This document shows positions 1-11,598 of a DNA stretch of 64,000 bases, one piece after another. How positions within the stretch are numbered: position 1 is the first letter of the stretch; every line of letters begins with the position of its first letter. Source of the stretch: Nematostella vectensis. Lineage: Eukaryota; Cnidaria; Anthozoa; Actiniaria; Edwardsiidae. A program made the translations under genes and the position numbers. The DNA is taken from assembly GCF_932526225.1 (NCBI RefSeq), contig NC_064034.1, positions 4,574,001 through 4,638,000 on the forward strand, in the 5' to 3' direction. The notes below the pieces were generated by a model. The model did no database searches. It was not told the origin of the DNA and worked only from the letters and a program-made list of their open reading frames with translations.

Positions 1-504
1 TAAAGGCGATAATACGTTATATCTCTATCTCGCATACTTTAATGCCGTTTTGCCTTTTTTTGCTACTGTGCAATGCACTTCATCTCAAAGTTAATCTATT
101 ATTTTGGCCATACAAAAGAAATCCATTAAAACTGCGTCATTAACGAGAAAAACATACGAAAATACATTTGGAAAAAAAATGGGAGATGGGAGCTACCAAC
201 CGCACGTACTATATGACGGTGAATGAAATAAGGTTAAACCGTAAACAAGAAAGACGGTTTTCGTTCTTGCACAGCGAGTTCTATGAACCCGCCATTTCAG
301 CAGATTAGATTGGGGGAGACGATACTTGCCATCTTGAAAAACCTACCCCAGTCCCTAACGTTTTTCAATGTCGCACCTTACATGATGCTTCATGTTTTTA
401 TTAGTTTAGTCACCCAAATATATCATAGCGCGCGACCAATTCTTTAACTGCGATACAAATTGCTTCTAGGGTAGTTGGGTACCATTTACCCATGCGCGTA
501 CACA

Positions 505-532
505 GGGGTGGGGGGGGGGGGGGGTGGGGGGC
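505..532 (+). repeat. Long G-tract, possible G-quadruplex
   Basis: The plus strand carries an almost uninterrupted run of G broken by single T residues, ending just before a short duplicated CTATTCC-containing stretch. Such tracts can form G-quadruplexes and are often misassembled in length. Similar runs occur at about 16577-16597, 37285-37298 and 62055-62081. Confidence 0.7.
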
Positions 533-2814
533 TATTCCAAAAAATGGGCTATTCCTTATTAAGAGATGGTCATATACTTTTTTCCATATGATACCTACAT
601 ACATACATACTTTTTATTTGGTCCTTATACAGATTGTGTACATGGGATGAGTTCCAAATAAAATTAAGATAGTTTCAAATGCGATGAAGGACTACAACGT
701 TAATGTGCTTCGTAACGCAGTGATTTTGCCAATAAATTTTGCTATTATTTTTTGAAGTTATGTAGGTGGATTAATGAGGAGGAGGAAGAGGTCATTTCCT
801 GACATTCGATTAACATTAATGTTTGTTGCCATTTGTATGAAAAGTTCGGCTCTTTCATCACAAAATTTGGGGCATCTTGTCAGGAAATGAACCTCATCGG
901 TAGCGCCCCTCCTCCCCCCTCCCCTTCGCAAATCCTAAGGACGCGCCTGTTTACGTCACTGTTACATGTTGTTCGGGATGGCTAAGCTAGGAAACATGTC
1001 GTTACATTTATTTTAGTTTAGAGTTTTTTTAATGGCTGTTTAAGGCGGGAAAACCTGTGCCTGCGATTATCCGGAACATCACGGTGTACAATCGAAATTG
1101 CTTCAGACATTAAGGGATTTCTAATCTCGTCTCATAAATATCGAATTCAGAGTTATATTAGTTTAGCTCTAACATATTCCCTTATGACCTACACGATCTT
1201 GTAGCCAGTCTTGTTGAGTAATTCCATATAGTGATGGCTATCATAGACATTCACATATCTACATACAGCCAAGTCGAGTAACAAGTATCAATGCTCCTGT
1301 ACCATTGTTCTGCTATCATATTTCTACATTCTACCTCAGCTGTCAGAGGTGATTTATATTCAATTTGCTCGTCATTTAGCCGGTACCCGTAGAGGAAGAG
1401 AGACCGCATGGCCCGTTCACTCACTTCACTGTTGGTGATAATGGGATTTGGATACCACAAAAAAGGTCTTTTCCATACTGAAGAGTCACAAGTCGTTGAG
1501 CTTTTGGATACGAAACAAAACCCATATGAATGTCGGGCAAACCAGCATTATCAATGCGATTTTTTGTTGTCGGGTGCAAACACAAGGACTTGATGGCATT
1601 GCACATGTAGCCAACTGCTAAGTGGGTGATTATTATTTACAAATTATATATATCAAGGAAACGTTAACACTCGAATGTCGTGAGAAATCAACAAAGGGTC
1701 ACAGGGGAAAGTTCCATTAAAAGGATTAACCTTACCGCTAAGGACTATGGGAAGGATCATTTAGCGCACCACAAAGGACTATAAAAAGGTTTAACTTGAC
1801 TGCTAAGGACTATGGGAAGGATAAGTGTTGACGTGAACAGAACGACTCTCCTTTAGAGAAGATTACTAAACACTAAACTCGATAGATATACTAGCTGGAA
1901 GAACAAGGTTATTGTTTTTCGTAATTTTTAATTCCATCATCATTGTATCGTGCAAGGCAACTTTTGTGCAACATAGAAAGGTTGTTCATCTCTTTGTCTA
2001 CTACATTATTACAAGTATAACAAGTTCAAGTATGTACAAGTGTGTAGCTAGATATGCAACAGAGCGGTTTCCATTTGACCTTGTCTTTATACCATTTTTT
2101 TGTTTTGTCTGAATATAACAATTTTTCAATCTAACATTTTTCACTTGGAAAAATGGCAAAGGTGGAGCTTTTATTAAATATCTTGAAATTGGTTATTGCA
2201 TGAAAGCAATAATTATCGATACACTATATTAGAAAGTGATTATAATTTTGATCCTATCTCTAAATGATATTGTTTTATATTAGTTTGTTTAAGATGGGCT
2301 GGTCTAGGTTAAATAGCCAAAGCTCAATGAAGCTTAGTCTCAAGCACTTACTCATATGCGCGTGAGTTAGTTATAGGTTGGCTTGATAGTGTCCTACCCT
2401 CAACAAATGTTATCAGTATTAAGTTCGTAATATATACGTGTGTTGTGTTTATACTTCTACACAATCGTAAATCGCGCGCTCTGATTGGTCCAGGGTCCAT
2501 GTGTTATTAGAGGACACGCCCATTTGGCGTCAGCATGCGCGCGCTCACCGAAACTAGACTGTAACGTAAGAAAACTTTTTTATTGTTGTATAAAACAAAT
2601 AGATCGGATTTTTTGTCCGTCTGTCCTCTAATAGATGCACAGAATACTTCAAAGCTTGTCATAAACAACGACGTTTTTGTTCCTGGTACCCTGTGACGTC
2701 ATCTGTGCATCGTTTAGAGGACAGACGCACGCAAAACTAGATCTGTTTGTTGAATATTGTATATAATGGTCTGATAGTGTTCTATCCTTTGCAAATGTAA
2801 TCAACATTGCTATC

Positions 2815-3260
2815 ATCGCCATCATCACTACCATTATCGTCATCACTACCATCAACACCGCCACCATCAGCATCATGACTATCACCATTAATGCCATCAT
2901 TATCATCATCACCATCATTCATAACTACCATCACCACATACCATTACCAGACAGCATTATCCCATACCATACCATACAGCATTATCACATACCATTACCA
3001 TACAGCATCATCACATACCATTACCAGACAGCATTATCCATACTATTATCACATACCATTACCAGACAGCATTATCCCATACTATTATCACATACCATTA
3101 CCATACAGCATCATCACATACCATTATAACATACCATTACCAGACAGCATCATCACATACCATTATCACATAACATTACGAGACAGCATTATCACATACT
3201 ATTATCACATAACATTACCAGACACCATTATCACATACCATCACCTTCATCATCACCGCC
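2815..3260 (+). repeat. CAT/CAC-rich simple repeat and 30-36 bp tandem repeat
   Basis: A degenerate trinucleotide tract (CATCAC and CCATTA words) runs into a tandem repeat with words such as CATACCATTACC and AGACAGCATTATC, repeated about nine times. Open frames across it (His/Tyr/Thr-rich on plus, Met/Val-rich on minus) are products of the repeat, not genes. It lies in the putative ZNG1 intron. Confidence 0.8.
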
Positions 3261-3575
3261 GCCACCGCCATCACACTTGGACTAGCAAAGCCACCATTAA
3301 GTTTGGAATATTTTAATTGTAAAAAAATACACGAATAGCCCTTTCTCGCTACTTTTATGACTCGGTTACCAAGAAATGACACACATAAGCATTTTAGCCT
3401 GTCAGATATGTTTTTTTCCACACGACAGATCTAAATAAAGGTCGATGTTCAACTAACCACGGCATAATCGTGGACGATGTTCAACACTTTATGCAATAAG
3501 ATTACCTTCCATAACATTATTTTATAGTATAACTAAAAATGTATAGCTTTACCGATTATTTATCGATCATTTCAG

Positions 3576-4986
3576 GCTGTGGTGTCTATTTACGAAGAAA
3601 GTCGGCGAGTGATCGTGCAAGCGGTGCATGAGCTGTTTGACAAGACTACGACGACACCGTGGGAGTCGGCGGATTCCCGGATTAACAGACTTGTATTTAT
3701 TGGTAAGCTAGCAGTGCATAACCTCATACCCTTCTCGACCTCAAACACCTTTTCTACACAACAACGAGAAATAAGTTCTGGAAAAGAAATAAATCCGTAC
3801 GGGGCTTGTTTAATAAAAAGGTCATTTCCGAAGAATTTTGTTATAGGATGTGTCTATTTTACACTCGTTTTCAGTCACACGTGAACTATGTGTTATTCGT
3901 TTCCGAGTCGCAACTGGTTTATGGTGACTGAAGCCATGGCGACTGTTAGACATCCAACCAATAAGAGAGCGCCGAAAAGCATCAGTCATCAAGAAAGCAT
4001 ACAGGATACATACACACATACGCACTAAATCAACAACAACAACAAGAAACAATTCGAACCTCATTCAATTGCTGGCTTTGTGTTTACCGGTATTTTCTCA
4101 GTGACAGTAGCTAAGAAGGCGATCCACTTTGATGTTGTTGGTTGTTATCGATCTAAAACTGTGACAGATGCAGAATTGGAAAAAAGTCTTAACTGACGTC
4201 CACCAAAACACAGTTGTGACTTGAAAACGAAAGGCACAGGGTGCCCGCGTGACTGGAAACGAGTGTTATAAAACACGTGACAGGTGACCATAGTGGCCAT
4301 CTTTTCAGTTCTAATTTTGCAGTTTCAGTTTATGCTATATGTAGTGGAAAGCAGACATGCGTACGCTGTGCGTGTAGTTAGAGCTTCAATTACATTCAGC
4401 CCAGGTTTATAATTTGCAAAACGTTTTAGCCCCCTAGTCGGGATTAAGGGCGCGTTTTTTTTTTCTCGTGATTCCGGAATGAGAATGATTAGAATAGAAA
4501 AAGCGCGCGTCCGTTTATCCAACGTTCCCATTCCGAAATGGAACGAAGGCCATTTCTCCCATTCTGCTACATGTAGCAGAATGAGTCGAATGCTATTATG
4601 AACATTCTGTACCAACCATTCCCATACCTGAATGATAGGAAAAAAAACGCGCCCTTAGTTTCATTCCGGGTAAAGACTCCTCGTGTAACCGGCCCCTGAG
4701 TAATACTTATTTCAACCCCGCTCTCCCGCCCATAACTCTAGTTTTTTTTCGAACATATTTATCGCACTGAATCTTGAAGGTCTTTTGAAAATACGCCCTC
4801 CGATATACAGATATATGCGCATTTTGACATAATTCATGAACAAATGGTTGGTGGTGCTGGTGGAAGGAGGGGGCCCTTTCCTTTCTAGTAATTGATTATA
4901 TATTTCAATTAATTTCAGGTCGTCACTTGGACCTTGATTTCCTCCAATCTTCCTTTACCAAAATCTTACAGCCAACCGCTAGTTGA
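3576..4986 (+). CDS. ZNG1: CobW/ZNG1 zinc-chaperone GTPase, last two exons
   Basis: These are the 3' exons of a COBW-domain protein (CBWD/ZNG1), a GTPase that delivers zinc to client metalloproteins. Exon 3576-3702 follows a TTTCAG acceptor and ends ATTG|GTAAGC. The terminal exon 4919-4986 follows AATTTCAG and ends in TGA. Joining them in phase 1 gives a CobW C-terminal domain, with VIVQAVHELFD, then a Trp within TTPWES, then the hallmark RINRLVFIGRHLD and a short helix ending QPTAS. The GTPase half must lie in exons left of the window. Read without splicing, the first exon runs into junk, which supports the intron. A small TIR element sits in the last intron. An AATAAA at 5459-5464 could end the transcript. 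Family assignment is from motif memory; the end point is well supported by the in-frame join. Confidence 0.8.
4445..4657. mobile_element. MITE with about 20-bp TIRs
   Basis: The left end TAAGGGCGCGTTTTTTTT is matched by its reverse complement at 4640-4657. The 213-bp interior is non-coding and contains a perfect 24-bp palindrome (half-site CATTCTGCTACA) near 4559-4582. No clear target-site duplication is visible, so the superfamily is open. It lies in the last intron of ZNG1. Confidence 0.7.
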
Positions 4987-7900
4987 CGAGACCAGAAAGG
5001 TTAGAAAAACGGACTAAAGTCTAGGCTGTTGGCAGTACACAATATTACCGCGTACTGGGTGGAGCGTGTTTTCGCGCGGTGCATGATGGACCTTTCCGAG
5101 TTCGCGGGACATGGCGGGAAGCACGGAAATGGAATTTGTTCTTGCCAGACTCTTTTGGTAATCGGTTTGACTAGATTAAATGTATAACAATAATAAGGAA
5201 ACCTTACAATAATTTCAGGCTAGGTCAGGTCTTTTTATTGATTTTTACAAGTGATTTTTTTATGTTTGATGGACAATATCGTCATTTTTCCATTCCTAGG
5301 TTCCTTCAATTTAATCTAGTTCTTGCCATGCAACTGATGAATGGTCGATTCGAATCGCCTCTAGCATGTGTGCCCGTAGTAATCACTCATATATTTTGCT
5401 GGAAAAGTGTTATTTTCTTTTGAAAAATATTGTGCTTTTTCTGCCTTCTTCAGAGTGTAATAAATATTTTCATAGACATTGGAATTGTCTTTTCAAAACA
5501 TTAGGTTTTAAGTTTCCTTGCTTATCATAGTTTGAAAGGAAGAAAAACAGTTTTTTCCAGATAAGACAAAAAAGGGAATTTGAATTTATAACGAATGGAC
5601 GCCTTTCTTTATTCAAATTATAAAAGTAAAATGCAAGAGTAAGAATGTAAATAGTGCTTTACGAGAACTAGATTTTCTAACAGAATCTGCATTTATTCTT
5701 AGGCCTTATTTCTAGAAAATTCCCACTATTTATATTCTACAATTGGAAATCCGTTTTGTCTAAGTAAATTAAATTAAAATTGAAACCTGAAATTGTTTTA
5801 CCAGCTAAGATATATTGATAATTGAATTTCAAAAAAAGAGGTGGGAAAATAAATGATTTTTTCTTGTTTTGATTTCTATTTATTTTATTTTGATATTTTG
5901 AAGGATTCATTTTCAGAGATTCATCTTGAAATAAATATATTTTATCGATCGAAAAACAGCAAAACGAAGGCATCCAGATGTTTTGAGATAAAAACTCCCT
6001 AAAAATATATTAGTTTACTTGATAAGTATCGGGAAGCCTAACATTTCTATTATCTGGGCGTGAGAAACATTTTGAATACAAACTATTATTAATAATGGCC
6101 AAGTGAGCGCTGTCATAATTGCCATGTTTTTGAGCACTTATGTTTAACTTAATCTATAATTTACACGGGGGGGAAACGGATAAGATCAAGTCAAGAAACT
6201 ATATAGAGAGCGCCACCGGATTCATGAATTCAACCCCTAGTTTGCTCTCAATGCTTTTCGTCATGTAATTACATGTGTTGACATAGAGTAGAATGGAGGA
6301 AAAAGCGGGTTAGGACTATCAATTGTGGTGACTTAGTCTGCCAGCTGAAAATTATGTAGAGCGTTTTACGTTTTAAGGTGAAAATTTACGCGCCGTACTC
6401 ATTTCCGTTGCCTGACAAAATGGCTTGTTTTTTAAACGGCAAGTTTAATTACTGAAGCACACACAGAGAACACAGGGCTTTACTGATCTATCCCTAAATA
6501 ATTTAGTGTCAGGAAATGGAGATAATATATGTTGGGATGAAAAGAGTAATTATTTGTACTCGAACTTGTCCGCGCGTATTCAGGCGGTTGCAAATTGTGT
6601 ACTTTTACCGTTTACGACAAAGTGTGTATAAATACTTTACTTCAAGGCGAATCGTAATAAAAACCGATTGTCTGTAGGTGTTGGACAAATACTTAGACAC
6701 AGTCCAACTTTATTTCACTTTGAATGCAAGCAAAATGGAAAACAGGATTTGTTTTGGAGTTTGACTTTTGAAGTCCGTGAACCTTTTTATTTTTTTCAAC
6801 ATTTGGAAGTCTTTGTTCGCGTGGGCTCTAGCGACGGAACTGAATTCTCCTTCAATTTTGTAATGAGACGTTTATACCCTTAACCCTCCGTGGGAAGTCT
6901 ATGATACAATACAACTCCAATAGTATTTTATCAAAGGGTTCGATTTGCGAAGAGCCGTCTACGCGATTAGCGGTCCCCAGGTGAAAAGCCCGAACACAAT
7001 TCCTACCTATTACTTCCTTTCATTTCAATTAGTATCAGTTAGTACACTATAATCCCAATGAATGTGATCCTCTTTAAACTTTAAACTCCTTTGCGGTCCT
7101 TCCAATCGCTGGGAAGAAATTTCTAAAAGCCAATTTATTATTTGAAAAAGAGTTTTGTTTTTATTTTTCCCATTTGCGGTTTTGCGAGATGTCCGTCTTT
7201 GCTGTTTGTCATAACAAATTTCTTTTCGGGGCTTTACTAGATTTAATTGTTTCACCTTCCATCCTACTTAATAAATGTTGTTATAATTCACAGAGAGATA
7301 AAGATAGAATATGGCACAGTGCTTTGCAGTGTTTAATAATAATATATTGAACTGGAGTGCTCTATAAATATTGAAACACTAGAACAAACAGCTCCTCTCG
7401 AATATGTCAAAAACTAAAGTAGCCTCTTTTCCGGATCTTTTTTTAACTCCAAAAATGTGTGTGTCTGAGCTCTATTATCTTTTTTTCTTTCTTCAGAAAT
7501 AAAATCAAGATTCTTATTTTTGGTATATTGCGAGGATGCCAACGAATCGGTATTAATGTTTATGAATTATACTGCATGTGAGGTGAAATTCGACAATATT
7601 ACTTTTTACCACCTGTTTAAAACCGCTGAATTGTTGTGACTTGATTTTTTTTCACAAAATTCACCTATATGCCATTTTGGATAATTCTTTTGATTCCTTC
7701 CTTAAACTTTTCTGAATGCTGAAACCTTTTTTTTGCTGTCTCTGTTTAAGCAAATTTGCTGTATATCTTTTATTTTATTTTTTTTATTACGGCTTTTCTG
7801 TGTTTTTCAATAGAACACTAATTTTCGCGCTGTGTTGAAGTATTTGTTTTCCTAGAATGCTTTAGCAAGACCTTATGTTTTTATAATACTGAAATTGCGA

Positions 7901-10500
7901 AAACACATCTATCATTTTTGTAAGATAAACTAAAGGTATTCTAGATCTATATTCCATATGTTTGAAACATGACGATCCAAGTTTTCGGATATAGAACCCT
8001 ACAATTATCTACATGTTTCTACTTAAATAACAATTCCAGTCTCAATTTGTAAAATTAAATGAAAATTAGGAAATCGTGGCTTCGTATTGTGTAAAAAAAA
8101 ATAATGAAATTTCCAAAGAGTCTAACCCCAATTCTATGATTAATGGTACCTTTTAAGTAATTTCTTTATTTCCAATAATTTAAGTATTTTTTTCTCCGGT
8201 CGATGATTTTTAAAGGATATCCCAATTGGTAGTTTGTTTTAAGCGGGACGCTTTCCATACTCATTTTTAAATTTCTATTGATTGAATTAAAGTAGATCCT
8301 GTATTTGATACTACCACTGATTACATTATTTTGATTTCATGTAAAAGGTTTGTTATAGGCTTAGCGGAAAGACAGGATCACAACAATGGAAAAAAAAGTC
8401 TAGCAAGATCGGGTGATACAATTTTTGCTTTTGAAAGAATTTTAAACCAATAGAAATTCTGAAATTTGGCGGGTTAGCATGTCGATCGTCTCAACTAAAA
8501 ACACAGTTTCTTTTCGAGCTTGCGGTTCCCAGTGCGACTCCAGATATCTTATCTTCTTCAATAAATTCCTTGTTAATTACGCGAGCTATCCATATCCTCG
8601 CATATACCAAGAATCAGATAAAATGCTTTATTTGCATAACTTTTACAACGATACTTTCTTTGTGGGCTTTCTAAAGACCCCGGCCAATTTCGAATGAAAA
8701 GTGATACTACGGCGGTTTCTCCATGTCAAGCAAAGTTTATTCAATGTCTTTTTTCGATTTAAATACTTGATGCTATTTCTAGTCGGGAATGTAAGCCATA
8801 CTGGAATAGCTATTTTCTCAGACTTTGCGTGGTATTTGTAAAGTGTTTTTAGCTCTGTTTCGTGTGATTATTGTAGCTTGCGATCCATCATCGCCGCTAA
8901 TCGATTGGCGGGAATGAAGATTGATTCTTGCCCGTGTGTCCATGTTTGGCAGGGGTTAAAGTAAGCAGTTAGCACGCATTAAAGCGGGTTTTGTTGAATG
9001 ATAGAATAACATACTTTTTTCTCGTTTAGCTACCGACTTAGATACACGATCTTAAGAAAACGTTCTGCAAACTGACCATATTTGTTAGCTTTTTTTAAAC
9101 ACCCATCAACCATTACTCTTTCTACCTTCAGATATTTCTACCAAATTCTTAATCCTCTCATGTTATATAATATTTTGAGGGCTCATTTAACAATTATTGG
9201 TAAAGTACAAATGAAAATAAAAAATGAGATTTTGTATAGATAGCGAGTGAAAGACTCGCTCTCTAGGACACGAAGTTAGTGACATATCTCTATCAATTAG
9301 TCATTTCAGCTGTTTCGTGAGAGAAGCAGAGAACCCTAATTTTTGAATTACCTCAACTAAGATATAGTTAGCCCATAGCCGCTCCAAGGTGCGATTATAA
9401 TTGACTTTAGTGGAGTCAATATTATACGTCTCGAGTATGCGTAATTGTTTATCGATATAGATCCTTTGAAAATAATTTCTCATAGCTCGTAAATTAGTGT
9501 CCTTTTCAGATCTATTTGCAAGGTTAATTTGGTAATGGCGCACGGTGGCATAGAGTATGGAGCTCTAAGCACCCTCACAATACTGTTAATTCAAGTCTCA
9601 ACATCTTCGCATTGTGTTCAGGCAAAGTTAGTAGCCGCGAAACTATTACGACTAATGCCTCTTGTACTACACAAAACCAGCGCGTTGCAAACTCCAGCCT
9701 TTCATTGTCGTTTTACAATATTCTATATAACTGCGGGGTCTTTTAAGCAATTCTCAAGCAATGAAAATAGTCGGTGGATCGTTTTTAGATTAGAAAATGT
9801 CGCAAATTAGCGCTACGACCACATAGCTTCCCGGCAAGTTGAGCGGTTTCCTTTTTTTTTTTTTGTCTTTGGGATTTCTAGCGCAAGTTTTAAACAATCC
9901 TTTACGAATTTTTTTGCTGATGTTTGTTTATTGGTTGGCTCACCGGACGGTAGTATCTTGTACAAGGAAGAAAATAATCAAATTGTACTGAGTAAAACAA
10001 AGGTTGTGCCAGAGCTCCCTTGTATCGCTAACAGAGCCACGCGTAGAACTAATTGCTCCGTTCTGCCGCGCTATAAACTAATTTCCGTCCAACTCGACGG
10101 GATGTGAAGCCAGCTACAGAGTATACAAGTGGTCATTATTTCTCCCGGTAAAATGCGCGCTTGAAACGACAAGACGCTGTTTATATTAACGTTGTAAACT
10201 GACACGAGTGCGAAGTTGCTAAGAGCGTGAGAATTCGGCGTAATCGCGCGCGCGTGCCAAAATCGCTCGCTGATCATTTTACCCGGCATACTTATGCATA
10301 ACGCAATAACCTACCTTCGGTTCCTGTTTAAGTTTATCGACCATAGAGAAAGTTTTTATACGGCTTAATTATAAAACACACTGCCGTAATTAGGTAATTA
10401 TTAGATACGACTATGTCGCATCATGCTTTTTAATGCTAATGCACAAATAAATCTGCGATGCCTCCGGGGTGCGATGGGATGTTGTCGGAGGCGCGCCTTA
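4987..10500. other. AT-rich stretch, no convincing gene
   Basis: After the ZNG1 stop codon and its likely 3' UTR (AATAAA at 5459-5464) I see no coding exon with credible splice signals. The sequence is AT-rich with many short A and T runs. The only protein-like open frame is on the minus strand at about 9301-9543 (see findings). The 10.0-10.5 kb part is richer in CG dinucleotides, as expected for the 5' flank of the forkhead gene. Confidence 0.5.
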
Positions 10501-10545
10501 CTAAGTGGGTGGGCCTCCACGGGATTTGACGTATTCAAAGAGCAC

Positions 10546-10553
10546 TATAAAAG
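10546..10553 (+). promoter_or_regulatory. TATA box of the FoxD-like gene
   Basis: TATAAAAG lies 117 bp before the forkhead gene's ATG, with a GC-rich segment just upstream (GGGTGGGCCTCC, and a CRE-like TGACGTA near 10528). Transcription would be expected to start about 25-30 bp downstream, near 10575, giving a short 5' leader of roughly 90 bases. A canonical TATA fits a developmentally regulated gene. The start site is inferred. Confidence 0.65.
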
Positions 10554-10662
10554 TTTGCGGAGAAGTTAAGCTCGTCAGTTAGACACGGATCTGGCAAGGT
10601 ACACACTCTCCGTGCGAAAAAACGGGATTTTCCACCAAGCCAAAGAGAAAGAACGTGCTGAC

Positions 10663-11598
10663 ATGGCGACAGATGATGCAAAGATGTTTAAAATGGAGGA
10701 AAATAGTGCTTTGTTAGCGAAACGCGAGATGGGAAGTCCAGAGAGAGTATCTACGGCGGTGATAGAAGACGATGACGAGGACATGCATTGTCGTGCTCTC
10801 AGTCCCAAAGAACCTGATCTTGTGAGTAAAAGGCAAGGGACGGCGCTCTCCAAACCACCTTACTCCTACATAGCGCTTATTACAATGGCGATCTTACAGT
10901 CACCTCAACGCAAGCTCACCCTCAGTGATATCTGCGAGTTTATCAAGCGAAGGTTTCCGTACTATAGAGAGAAGTTCCCGTCCTGGCAAAACTCAATTAG
11001 ACACAATCTCTCGTTGAACGACTGCTTCGTCAAGATGCCCCGAGAACCGGGAAATCCTGGTAAAGGAAATTACTGGACTCTAGACCCCGCGAGCGAAGGA
11101 ATGTTCGACAACGGCAGCTTCTTGAGGCGAAGGAAGCGATTCAAACGACCGAGGCCGCCGGATGGCATGAGCGGCTCATATGGATTACAGTATTACTGGA
11201 ATTGCGATTCGTTATGTTGGAGAGCTCCGCTGTACGCGACGACGTACCCGATATCTGCGTACGTCCCCTACTTCTCACCACCACACGCCATCCCAAGACC
11301 ACCGTCACTACACAGAGATCCACCTCCGTCACTACCTCCCCAACTACCGCTCTCCCTTCCTACACTCGCACCCAAGGACAAGGAAAAAGAAAAACCCAAG
11401 TTCACCATTGCGAGCATCATGGGTGAGAGCGAAGAGCCAAAAAGACCGAAATCTGCCGAGTCAGAACATTCGCCGATTCACTCACCGACTGAGAGCCGTG
11501 TGTTTGGCTGCGGCTCGGCGAGCTCACCGTGCCCTTATGATAGTATAAACGCGTGCCGTGGGTTCTGTGTACAGTGTAACTACGCTGCTGTCAGGTAG
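10663..11598 (+). CDS. FoxD: FoxD-family forkhead transcription factor, intronless
   Basis: A 311-aa single-exon forkhead protein, a nuclear DNA-binding regulator of embryonic patterning. The forkhead domain spans about residues 64-161, from [14 protein letters not shown] through recognition helix [13 protein letters not shown] to the wing-2 basic end LRRRKRFKR. The helix-1 QSPQRKLTL and the ending [22 protein letters not shown] are FoxD-like. The N-terminus has an acidic EDDDED stretch, also common in FoxD. Near residues 247-254, FTIASIMG resembles the C-terminal EH1-type Groucho-binding motif of FoxD proteins, suggesting repressor activity. A Pro-rich linker separates the two. I chose the ATG at 10663 (context GACATGG); the upstream in-frame extension has no ATG. 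The lack of introns is usual for FoxD genes. Subgroup within cnidarian FoxD paralogues is not resolved. Confidence 0.93.
   Translation: MATDDAKMFKMEENSALLAKREMGSPERVSTAVIEDDDEDMHCRALSPKEPDLVSKRQGTALSKPPYSYIALITMAILQSPQRKLTLSDICEFIKRRFPYYREKFPSWQNSIRHNLSLNDCFVKMPREPGNPGKGNYWTLDPASEGMFDNGSFLRRRKRFKRPRPPDGMSGSYGLQYYWNCDSLCWRAPLYATTYPISAYVPYFSPPHAIPRPPSLHRDPPPSLPPQLPLSLPTLAPKDKEKEKPKFTIASIMGESEEPKRPKSAESEHSPIHSPTESRVFGCGSASSPCPYDSINACRGFCVQCNYAAVR

Larger units (their letters stand above)
1..3575. other. No exon recognised; probably intron of ZNG1
   Basis: I found no credible coding exon in this stretch; the short open frames lack domain-like composition and splice signals. Because a ZNG1 exon begins at 3576 in phase 0 and is clearly internal, most of this stretch is inferred to be a long upstream intron. 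It holds a G-tract near 508-531, a diverged direct repeat of about 35 bp at about 1721 and 1788, GC-richer DNA around 2470-2720 with the AGAGGACA word on both strands (possible decayed element), and TNN-type simple repeats at 2815-3260. Confidence 0.5.

Noticed and set aside
6900-7000. Possible tRNA-like GGTTCGA box
   Set aside because: No matching A box or cloverleaf stems could be drawn around it.
11180-11548. 122-codon frame inside the forkhead gene
   Set aside because: Alternative frame over the Pro-rich region of FoxD; no start context or homology.
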